Assembly: GCA_021200895.1 (NCBI GenBank)
Contig: JAJQFX010000299.1
Location: 1-5,177, forward strand
Reading direction: 5' to 3'
Origin: Clostridiales bacterium
GTDB taxonomy: Bacteria > Bacillota > Clostridia > Oscillospirales > Oscillospiraceae
DNA: 5,177 nucleotides
How positions within the stretch are numbered: position 1 is the first letter of the stretch; every line of letters begins with the position of its first letter. A program made the position numbers and the translations under genes. The notes below the pieces were generated by a model. That model was not told where the DNA came from. It was given only the letters and a program-made list of their open reading frames with translations, and made no database searches. Positions 1-5,137 of this stretch are shown here, piece by piece.

Positions 1-52
1 TTATAGCATATTTGAGGCTGATGCGGTTAGGCCAGATTAAATCAGAGGTTCC
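1..52. mobile_element. Probable end of an insertion sequence (partial)
   Basis: This short stretch interrupts the cytidylyltransferase gene. Homology to that family stops abruptly at a TTAA (53-56). On the minus strand the sequence then begins GGAACCTCTGATTTAATC, which does not continue the protein and puts a stop codon at 37-39. An abrupt end of homology at a short TA-containing site followed by a GG-starting sequence is typical of insertion-sequence ends, and the general look recalls IS5-type termini. The family is only a guess because no transposase and no second end lie in the window. Confidence 0.4.
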
Positions 53-181
53 TTAAGAATATAATCCCCATCTTGAACCGCAACAATTAAGTAATCACCT
101 AATTTTTTTTGCGTTTTCGAATAGTTTGTAATGTCCGTAATGAAAATAATCGAATACTCCAACTGTTAAAACTTTAATCAT
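37..181 (-). pseudogene. Cytidylyltransferase-family protein, frameshifted and 3'-truncated
   Basis: This is the N-terminal part of a small nucleotidyltransferase of the TagD/glycerol-3-phosphate cytidylyltransferase superfamily, which activates a sugar-alcohol or polyol phosphate as a CDP derivative. It starts with ATG at 181, behind an AAAGGAAAAAGG purine-rich ribosome site and 18 bases after the racemase stop, so it shares an operon. The first residues read VGVFDYFHYGHYKLFENAKK and contain the family's HxGH nucleotide-binding motif (H14, H17). In the run of eight A's (minus strand of 103-110) there is one base too many: the frame as given stops at TGA (95-97). With seven A's it continues as LGDYLIVAVQDGDYILK, exactly what the family predicts. 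Homology then ends at about position 53, where foreign DNA begins and gives a stop at 37-39. Members usually have about 130-150 residues, so only about the first third remains. Substrate cannot be told. Confidence 0.75.
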
Positions 182-195
182 AACCTTTTTCCTTT
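182..195 (-). promoter_or_regulatory. Ribosome binding site of the cytidylyltransferase gene
   Basis: The minus strand reads GAAAGGAAAAAGGT immediately before the ATG at 181. The site lies in the 18-base gap after the racemase gene and shows that the short frame after it was a real gene, although it is too short to stand out as an open reading frame. Confidence 0.5.
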
Positions 196-199
196 CTTC

Positions 200-925
200 T
201 TACTGATTGACTATAAATTTATTACTGCAAGAAACTAATTGCTTAATTGTCGACTGTAACGGGTCACAAATTTTCTTATTAGGTATACATCCTCTTTCAA
301 CACATGCTTGATACAAAATCGGTAGTTCTGTACATCCAAGGATTACATAATTATTCTGAAATGATTCAATAAATTTAGCGAATGCATCTATAACTTCCTC
401 TGATATCTTGTTTTGCTTCACGCTCTCAATAAAATATCTAATTTCCCCGTACTGTTCTTTAGTAGGGGCATCAATTGCTATGCTATAGCCATCAAAAACA
501 GACTGATAAATACAAGTATCCAATGTTCCCTCTGTTGCAATCAATCCGCACCTTGCAATCTTTTTTTCATGAAGTTCTTTCGCGCATGAATCAATAATAT
601 TTATAAATTTAGTTTCCGAATCAGGTACATTCGAAATAATATCCGGCAAAAAAACATGCGACGTATTACAGGCAAGTACTATGTAATCAACTCCACATTG
701 AATCATATGTTCGGTTGCAGTACTTAAATCTTTTACCAATTCATTCCTATTTTCATTGTACAAAATTGCTCTTACCCTTGACGGCATAGTACAGTAATTA
801 TCGAGGATAATCCTGGGCCTGTCCCATTCTTTTTCTCCAGGAAAAGCATCTACTAGGCGCTTAAAAAAATTGACAGTAGCGTACGATCCCATGCCGCCTA
901 TGATACCTATTACCATATTATTCAT
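200..925 (-). CDS. Aspartate/glutamate racemase family protein
   Basis: This 241-residue protein belongs to the cofactor-independent Asp/Glu racemase superfamily (RacX/YgeA-like), cytosolic enzymes that invert amino acids using two cysteines. Both catalytic cysteines are visible: C86 in ACNTSH and C198 in GCTEL. The N-terminal IGIIGGMGSYAT (6-17) and the GLIATEGT loop (127-134) are also characteristic, and the length is normal. The ATG at 925 is preceded by GGAGG (936-940) with a 10-base spacer. An in-frame ATG three codons later is possible but less well placed. The gene is AT-rich like its left-hand neighbours and unlike the GC-rich kinase module. It lies between a truncated opine-type dehydrogenase and a truncated cytidylyltransferase, which suggests it supplied a D-amino acid, or a related isomer, for decorating the polysaccharide. 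That role is inferred from context, as the substrate cannot be read from the sequence. It is the only undamaged gene in the AT-rich block. Confidence 0.88.
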   Translation of the reverse strand: MNNMVIGIIGGMGSYATVNFFKRLVDAFPGEKEWDRPRIILDNYCTMPSRVRAILYNENRNELVKDLSTATEHMIQCGVDYIVLACNTSHVFLPDIISNVPDSETKFINIIDSCAKELHEKKIARCGLIATEGTLDTCIYQSVFDGYSIAIDAPTKEQYGEIRYFIESVKQNKISEEVIDAFAKFIESFQNNYVILGCTELPILYQACVERGCIPNKKICDPLQSTIKQLVSCSNKFIVNQ

Positions 926-935
926 GTAGAACTAG

Positions 936-940
936 CCTCC
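936..940 (-). promoter_or_regulatory. Ribosome binding site of the racemase gene
   Basis: A perfect GGAGG on the minus strand lies 10 bases before the ATG at 925. This supports 925 as the start rather than the internal ATG three codons later. Confidence 0.7.
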
Positions 941-962
941 AAAAACTATTATTTTTAATGCA

Positions 963-990
963 ATACATTTATAATCAAAATTGAATGTAT
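963..990. promoter_or_regulatory. Inverted repeat upstream of the racemase gene
   Basis: In the 113-base AT-rich gap between the dehydrogenase remnant and the racemase gene, ATACATT (963-969) is matched by its exact reverse complement AATGTAT (984-990). The half-sites are 21 bases apart centre to centre, i.e. two helical turns, as in many operators. A possible -35-like TTGATT lies between the arms on the minus strand, but I see no convincing full promoter. In DNA this AT-rich, seven-base arms can occur by chance. Confidence 0.25.
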
Positions 991-1038
991 AAAGTGATGT
1001 TTTACACTGTGATTTCACCGCAAAAGATTATTCAGAAA

Positions 1039-1620
1039 TCAAAAGTTATAGAAATCTATCAGTGAGTTAATGGAATGAATACCATAATTCTGAGGAATGT
1101 TACATTCGCCAACGTCCCTACCACACAACCTCATGCTGTCATCGTAATATTCTTTATTTGCCAACTCACAGTACCACTGGAGTACTTTAGTAGACAAAGG
1201 AACGTCTATTCCAATAATTTCAGCAAGACCGTTTACTATTGCAAGTCTGTATGGGAAACTCTCCGTAAAATATCTTGATTTTATATCTAGCACATATTTT
1301 CCATTTGTATTTTTCCTCAGCGGCCCCTTTATATCACGAAAAGAACGAATAGATCTTAATTTCTTTGTTAACATTTCTGGGGTTGGCGATTCATAATGTA
1401 TGGGATACGGCACTACCTCTCTCATATCAATCCCTAAGACAGTTAATTTAGCGCAAACTCTATGTAACTCGAGGTCTAATTCATAGCATATTACAGAATC
1501 TTCATCAGTCCAATCTCTATAAAAATATGGGCTACTATCATATTCGTCGGATATATTACAATCCTTATACATTGAAAAAAGCCTTGAAATATGTAGAGTT
1601 GGGGTTAGTCCATGCATCCA
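1039..1620 (-). pseudogene. Octopine/nopaline dehydrogenase-family gene, 5'-truncated
   Basis: The readable frame matches the C-terminal helical domain of the NAD/NADP octopine/nopaline (opine) dehydrogenase family, which reductively joins an alpha-keto acid to an amino acid. Recognisable parts, from the left end of homology, are a segment around LTPTLHISRLFSMY, then YFYRDWTDEDS, then SPTPEMLTKKLRSI, and the hallmark SRYFTESFPYRL followed by LAEIIGIDVP. Family members are about 350-400 residues with an N-terminal Rossmann domain (GxGxxA). That whole half is missing: homology starts near 1611-1620, where GC-rich DNA begins. An ATG at 1635 opens the frame in the foreign sequence but has no ribosome site and no family similarity, so I treat this as a remnant rather than a working gene. 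The family usually has an Asp and a Gly in the hallmark (of the form ADFPYGL), while this copy has Ser and Arg. Assignment rests on motif recognition, not a database search. Confidence 0.72.
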
Positions 1621-1734
1621 CAATACCCGCGCCATCGCTCGCCGCGCACTCCCCTGGCGTCAGCGCCACAGCATCTGCCGCAACGCGGCACAAGGCTTCC
1701 AAGCGCGTCCGGGCGTCCGACGCTCCCTGCCGAG
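1611..1734. other. GC-rich non-coding stub at the cassette junction
   Basis: Between the stop of the priming transferase (1735-1737) and the dehydrogenase remnant lie about 120 GC-rich bases without a recognisable gene. They contain a perfect TGCCGC-AAC-GCGGCA hairpin (1676-1690) and a near-tandem GCGTCCG repeat (about 1706-1720). The hairpin has no T-run on its 3' side on the minus strand, so it is not a standard terminator. One minus-strand frame stays open across the stub, running into the AT-rich DNA and stopping there, with a plausible amino-acid composition and possible TTG starts. I recognise no family in it. The stub is probably the rest of the DNA that followed the priming transferase before the AT-rich block was joined. 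Confidence 0.5.
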
Positions 1735-2428
1735 CTATTCGCCCTGCCCGGTCAGCACGGCCTTAACTGTCTTAAAAATGATTTTCCAATCCACCCAGAA
1801 GTTGCGCTCCTGGATGTACTGAATGTCCAATGCCATCCAATCCTCAAATGAAATTTCGTTCCGGTTCGGCTGAATCTGCCAATAACAGGTCAGCCCCGGC
1901 GTCACATACATCCGCTGCCGCTGATAGCTGTCGTACATCTCGACCTCTCGGGGCAGCGCCGGACGGGGGCCTACGATGCTCATGTCGCCTTTCAGGATGT
2001 TCCAGAGCTGCGGCAGCTCATCAATGCTGGTGCGCCGCAGAATGTGCCCCACTCTGGTGATGCGGGGGATCATTCTTGATTTTAAACGCAGGCCCGTCCT
2101 TCTCATTCTCATCCAGAAGCTCCTCAAGCCGCTCCTCCGCATCCATATACATACTGCGGAATTTGTAGAGCTGAAAGGGCTTGCCATTTCTGCCGCAGCG
2201 GGTCTGCTTAAAAATGGGGCTTCCATGGGGGTCGTCTATGTAAATCACCAGCGCCACCAGCAACAGGAACGGCCACAAAATCAACAGCGCAATGGCGGAA
2301 AAGAGAATATCCTGTCCTCTCCGAAGCACCCAATAGCGGCGTTTACGATACAGCTCTGCTTTGCGGCCCAGAACCACTTCATCATGTTGCGATGCATTTT
2401 CTGCGTTCTTTAACATTGAAGCCTCCAT
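1735..2428 (-). pseudogene. Priming sugar-phosphate transferase (WcaJ/CpsE type), +1 frameshift
   Basis: This encodes a bacterial sugar transferase (PF02397 family), which moves a sugar-1-phosphate from a nucleotide sugar onto undecaprenyl phosphate at the inner membrane face, the first step of repeat-unit synthesis. The first 121 residues carry a membrane helix (about 41-63) and the motifs PIFKQTRCGRNGKPF (71-85) and YKFRSM (88-93), followed by an acidic stretch. At residue 121 the minus strand has CCCCC (2064-2068) where the family frame needs CCCC. The frame as given then runs out at 2021. After removing one C it continues as PRITRVGHILRRTSIDELPQ, NILKGDMSIVGPRP and GLTCYWQ to a TAG at 1735-1737. 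The repaired protein would have 230 residues, normal for the short single-domain class. Start: the ATG at 2428 has GGAGG (2439-2443) 10 bases away. The ATG at 2416 has GGAGG (2422-2426) five bases away and is also possible. The gene may be intact if the extra base is a sequencing error. Confidence 0.9.
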
Positions 2429-2438
2429 ACTCTCTCAT

Positions 2439-2443
2439 CCTCC
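2439..2443 (-). promoter_or_regulatory. Ribosome binding site of the priming transferase
   Basis: GGAGG on the minus strand lies 10 bases before the ATG at 2428, the same spacing seen at the racemase and CpsD starts. A second GGAGG at 2422-2426 could serve an ATG at 2416, making the protein four residues shorter. Confidence 0.5.
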
Positions 2444-2473
2444 GCACTCTTCTCCGAACCTACTCCTGCTCAC

Positions 2474-3457
2474 TCATTCAGCGTCCCGGGTTTCAAGCAC
2501 TGCCTCTTTTTCCAAAATCTCCGTGCGCAGCGCCTGTTGCTCCGCATCGGAAGCTGCTTCCACAGCGGCATCAAAGGTTGTGAGCGTCACAGTATCGCTT
2601 TCCTGCAAAGCGTCCACCAAGTCCAGATAACTTTCCAGCTGGCCATTGTCTGTCACCTGAGCAACCAGGACTGCGCCAGGATACGCCCGCAGCTCGTCCA
2701 AAATTTCATCGGCCTGGGATTCCTCCGAAACCGGGATACCTACCACTTTCAACAGGGTACTCTCGTTATCGTCCTCTGCCGCATCCTCCGGATAGTAACG
2801 AATCGTGGTAAACCCAAGTTCTTCCAAAATCTCGTCATATGCGGGCAGGTATTCCCCTTCCCGGAAGCAATAAATCGTAGGCGATACACCTGAGCGAACC
2901 CGAATCCGCCCCAGATAGGTCTCCAGCCGTGCCTGCCAGGCAGCTACGACTTCCTCCTGGGTTCCCGTTAATTCCAGCGTACTGTCTCCGCCTACAGCAT
3001 AACTCCAGCCCGCGCTCATCAGTTTCGAGAACTCCGTAGTTTGAATCCTGCCGTTGTCACCGGTCAGCCAGCTGTTTGTGAACACGATTGTGCCGGTAAC
3101 TCCCTCTTCAGCCAGGGCCGGATAAATATCGCTGTACACAAGCTCGGACAGCTGGTCAAAGCAGAGGGCCACGCTGGTCGCTTCACACTGCTGATACAGC
3201 TCCTCCAGCTCCGCTTCCAATGCCGCAGTCTGGTCTTCCAGGGATTCTGCGCTGCTCTCTGCATCATCCTCGGCAATGGCTTCCGATTTTTCAGGCTCCG
3301 CCTCGCTGGAACCCGCCGCGTTCAGAACGGCAACGGAGCGCTCCGCTTCGCTGCCTCCGTTCAGCGTCGCCATCAGCGCTGGGTAATCCACCAGCACCAG
3401 ATAAGCGGCTAACACCACTGACAGCAAGCACGGAATCACCCTTCTTGCTCGCTTCAT
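2474..3457 (-). CDS. Membrane-anchored polysaccharide-deacetylase-like protein, probably metal-less
   Basis: This 327-residue protein has a basic N-terminus and one membrane helix (about 7-29), so most of it should lie outside the membrane. An acidic, Ser/Ala/Glu-rich linker (36-75) and a short coiled-coil-like stretch (75-92) follow. Residues about 95-300 follow the NodB/polysaccharide-deacetylase pattern: SVALCFDQ (95-102) in place of VALTFDD, a YPALAEEGVTGTIVFTNSWL segment (112-131), SAGWSYAVGGDST (148-160) where the family has AGWEIGSHTxSH, IYCFREGEY (195-203) where it has YPYGEY, and ELGFTTIRY. The first Asp (D101) remains. The second Asp is Gln102 and both metal-binding His positions are Gly156 and Thr160, so the usual Asp-His-His metal site is absent. 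I infer a binding or scaffolding role, or changed chemistry, in polymer export or attachment. The ATG at 3457 overlaps the CpsB stop by four bases (ATGA) and has AAAGGAG (3468-3474) inside cpsB, so the two are translated together. Confidence 0.72.
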   Translation of the reverse strand: MKRARRVIPCLLSVVLAAYLVLVDYPALMATLNGGSEAERSVAVLNAAGSSEAEPEKSEAIAEDDAESSAESLEDQTAALEAELEELYQQCEATSVALCFDQLSELVYSDIYPALAEEGVTGTIVFTNSWLTGDNGRIQTTEFSKLMSAGWSYAVGGDSTLELTGTQEEVVAAWQARLETYLGRIRVRSGVSPTIYCFREGEYLPAYDEILEELGFTTIRYYPEDAAEDDNESTLLKVVGIPVSEESQADEILDELRAYPGAVLVAQVTDNGQLESYLDLVDALQESDTVTLTTFDAAVEAASDAEQQALRTEILEKEAVLETRDAE

Positions 3458-4197
3458 GCTCTTCTCTCTCCTTTGCCCTGGGCTGCCCGAAAAACTCTTC
3501 GGCTCTGGCGGTTCACTTCTTCACAGTACTCCGCCAGCTTGCCCGACTCTAACTCCTGGAGTGCAATCCCCAGGTTGGGCGGGCGCCTGTCCAGGCTGTG
3601 TGTATCAGACCCCATCACCTGAACAACGCCCTGCTTCAGCATCTTCCGCGCCATTCTGCGGCTCCGTGGGGCCAGAAAGACCTCCGCATTCATCTGAATC
3701 AACACGTCCATATCCAGCAGGCTGGACATGGTGCGTTTATCCTGCATCTGCCAGTACCGCTCCACATGGGCAATCACCGGGATGACCCCCCGGACGCTGC
3801 GCATCGCCTGCACGTCCCGCAGGACGCTGGGCGCCCACTTGGAAAAGGGCATCTCCAGCAGCAGATACCGGGACTTGCCCAGGCACAGCTCTTGCAGCCG
3901 TTCCTCATAAATCAGGCCGGAATGGTATGCGACCTCCGCCCCCAGGCACAACTCCGGGGTGGGAATTTCCTCTTTTTCAAGGTACGCCATCAGAGATTGA
4001 TAGGCCGCCTCCCTCCGTTCCAGGAAGCTCCCCACCGTCTCCTTCGGGTAATAGTGAGAGGTGGCCATCAGGCCGGCAACGCCCTGCTCCACACTCAGCC
4101 GCAGCGCTTCGGCGGCGCTTTCACAGCTTTGATAGCCGTCGTCCATCCCCGGCAGAACATGGCTGTGCAGGTCGTAATAGTGCCCCTCACTTTGCAT
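3454..4197 (-). CDS. cpsB: CpsB-type PHP-domain protein-tyrosine phosphatase
   Basis: This 247-residue cytosolic manganese-dependent phosphatase of the CpsB/YwqE (PHP) family should remove phosphate from the tyrosine tail of the CpsD kinase and so help set polymer output. The metal-binding pattern is complete: DLHSHVLPGMDDG (9-21, with H11, H13, D19/D20), ATSHYYP (45-51, H48), GAEV (E88), EMPF (E115), IAHVERY (142-148, H144) and GSDTHS (196-201, D198, H200). The length fits the family. I chose the ATG at 4197, which overlaps the end of cpsD by 11 bases and puts the HxH motif at residues 11-13, about where the family has it. Reading from an upstream ATG at 4215 would add six residues, and a longer frame from 4281 would run deep inside cpsD, giving a low-complexity non-family start. 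No clear ribosome site precedes 4197, so translation is probably coupled to cpsD. Confidence 0.93.
   Translation of the reverse strand: MQSEGHYYDLHSHVLPGMDDGYQSCESAAEALRLSVEQGVAGLMATSHYYPKETVGSFLERREAAYQSLMAYLEKEEIPTPELCLGAEVAYHSGLIYEERLQELCLGKSRYLLLEMPFSKWAPSVLRDVQAMRSVRGVIPVIAHVERYWQMQDKRTMSSLLDMDVLIQMNAEVFLAPRSRRMARKMLKQGVVQVMGSDTHSLDRRPPNLGIALQELESGKLAEYCEEVNRQSRRVFRAAQGKGERRA
3468..3474 (-). promoter_or_regulatory. Ribosome binding site of the deacetylase-like gene, inside cpsB
   Basis: AAAGGAG on the minus strand lies 10 bases before the ATG at 3457 and within the last codons of cpsB. It fixes the start that overlaps the cpsB stop in ATGA. Confidence 0.65.
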
Positions 4198-4903
4198 AGC
4201 TGCTATAGTAGCCATGATAGTACTTCTTGCCGCTGGCCGGGGCGTTGGCATAGATGAAGCCCAGCACCTTTGCATCGGCAAACTTGAGCTGATTCATCAT
4301 GGCGCTGATGGCCCGATACTGGGAGTGTCCATGCTTGATCACCAGCAGGAACCCATCGATATATTTTGCCAAAATCAGGCCGTCCGCCACCGTCGTCACC
4401 GGGGGCAGGTCGATGAAGATATAGTCATACTTCTTCCGCACCGTTTCCAGCAGCTGCTCCATCTGCTCGGACTCCAGCAGGCTGGTGGGGTCAGGCGGAA
4501 TGGTTCCCGCAGGGAGTACGTCAATATGCATATCCTCCACGGTTTGAATCGTCTTGTCCAGGGTGTTCTCTCCCACCAGCACGTTGCTCAGGCCCGGCTG
4601 GCCCACTACGTTCAGCTTGGTGGCAACAGTGGGCAGGCGCATATCGCAGTCCATCAGCAGCACCCGCTTCCCGATTTGACCAAAGGATACCGCCAGGTTC
4701 ACTGTATTCATGCTCTTGCCTTCGCTCTGAGCCGAACTGGTAATGCCAATACACTTGGTCGTGCCGCCGGGCATAGAGAACTGCACGTTCGTCCGCAGCG
4801 CCTTATACGCCTCCTGGATAGAAAAGGCGGAATCCTCACGGAGCAGAAACTCGGCGCTGTCCTCATCACGCTTCTTATTCTTTTTCTTTCCAAAAATAGC
4901 CAT
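4187..4903 (-). CDS. cpsD: CpsD-type tyrosine autokinase (BY-kinase)
   Basis: This 238-residue cytosolic kinase of the bacterial tyrosine kinase (BY-kinase) family works with the membrane protein CpsC, phosphorylates its own C-terminal tyrosines and controls capsule chain length and export. Features in order: a lysine-rich N-terminus (6-12); the EAYKALRTNVQFS interaction segment (31-43) typical of the family; Walker A around TSSAQSEGKS (55-64); Walker A' VLLMDCDMRLP (81-91); Walker B YDYIFIDLPP (159-168); and a tail with five tyrosines (Y228, Y229, Y232, Y233, Y236). Length and layout match Gram-positive CpsD, which lacks the fused membrane part of proteobacterial Wzc. The ATG at 4903 directly abuts the cpsC stop (TAA, 4904-4906), with GGAGG about 10 bases upstream inside cpsC. 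The end overlaps cpsB by 11 bases. The gene looks intact, but its membrane activator is truncated here, so activity in this arrangement is doubtful. Confidence 0.95.
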   Translation of the reverse strand: MAIFGKKKNKKRDEDSAEFLLREDSAFSIQEAYKALRTNVQFSMPGGTTKCIGITSSAQSEGKSMNTVNLAVSFGQIGKRVLLMDCDMRLPTVATKLNVVGQPGLSNVLVGENTLDKTIQTVEDMHIDVLPAGTIPPDPTSLLESEQMEQLLETVRKKYDYIFIDLPPVTTVADGLILAKYIDGFLLVIKHGHSQYRAISAMMNQLKFADAKVLGFIYANAPASGKKYYHGYYSSYAK

Positions 4904-5137
4904 TTACTCAGCGCCTCCCTTCCGCTTCTGCGCATAGCCGTAGCCATAACCATAACCGTAGCCATAGCCATAGCCCTGCTTTTCCGTGGATGCCAGGTCA
5001 GGAATGACACCTACCACGCTGACGCCGAATCGCTTCTCGATTTCCTGCTCATCCTTCACGGTGTCATCCAGCAGCTCCCGCAGCACAATCACCGCAGCCG
5101 CCAGGACTGCGCCCAGGAGGAACCCTGAAGTGATAAA
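4904..5137 (-). pseudogene. cpsC: CpsC/Wzz-type chain-length protein, C-terminal remnant
   Basis: This is the C-terminal end of a Wzz/CpsC-type (YveK-like) membrane protein, which sets polymer length and activates the CpsD kinase through its cytosolic tail. The frame is open from 5137, where the next codon upstream is TAG (5138-5140). It reads a membrane helix GFLLGAVLAAAVIVL, then RELLDDTVKDEQEIEKRFG and VSVVGVIPDL, the standard CpsC ending. The first membrane helix and outer domain, about two thirds of a normal ~230-residue protein, are missing, replaced by sequence with insertion-sequence features from about 5131. A GTG at 5092 lies inside the helix and is not a real start. The tail has seven Gly-Tyr pairs (4934-4975) before AQKRKGGAE. 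The TAA stop abuts the cpsD ATG. Confidence 0.88.
4934..4975 (-). repeat. Hexanucleotide repeat encoding (Gly-Tyr)x7
   Basis: Seven in-frame copies of a six-base unit of the form GGY TAY on the minus strand encode GYGYGYGYGYGYGY in the cytosolic tail of the CpsC remnant. The units differ only at third positions (GGC/GGT and TAT/TAC), so every copy keeps the same two amino acids. Because the unit is six bases, gain or loss of copies would change tail length without breaking the frame. Confidence 0.95.

Noticed and set aside
1039..1635. Intact 198-residue gene starting at 1635
   Set aside because: The first residues are encoded by GC-rich DNA unrelated to the family, there is no ribosome site, and the NAD-binding half is missing. 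A truncated remnant explains it better.
1700..1725. GCGTCCG near-tandem repeat and small dyads
   Set aside because: Too short and GC-rich to distinguish from chance. No T-run for a terminator and no repeat-spacer pattern as in a CRISPR array.
1735..2226. Separate gene starting at the ATG at 2226
   Set aside because: Its first 50 or so residues are the out-of-frame reading of the transferase. Only the part after the C5 run is real and belongs to the same gene as the upstream frame.
3041..3412. Plus-strand open frame opposite the deacetylase-like gene
   Set aside because: No recognisable protein features or strong ribosome site, while the minus-strand gene has both.
3598..4257. Plus-strand open frame opposite cpsB
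   Set aside because: It is antisense to a complete PHP phosphatase and has no domain of its own; it is a by-product of codon bias.
4198..4281. Longer N-terminus for CpsB starting at 4281
   Set aside because: It would overlap cpsD by about 95 bases and add a low-complexity sequence unlike the family, which begins shortly before the HxH motif.
4721..4740. Defective kinase because Walker A lacks the common GEGKS
   Set aside because: The form SAQSEGKS keeps the essential Gly-Lys-Ser and is an acceptable variant in Gram-positive CpsD-type kinases.
4904..5092. Stand-alone small protein starting at the GTG at 5092
   Set aside because: That GTG is an ordinary Val codon inside the last membrane helix of CpsC. 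The frame continues upstream to 5137 with CpsC-like residues and there is no ribosome site.
4214..5128. Long plus-strand open frame (about 304 codons)
   Set aside because: It lies opposite the cpsC/cpsD coding sequence, whose motifs are unmistakable. The plus-strand product is rich in His, Gln and Leu with no family features, a usual reflection of GC-biased codons on the other strand.
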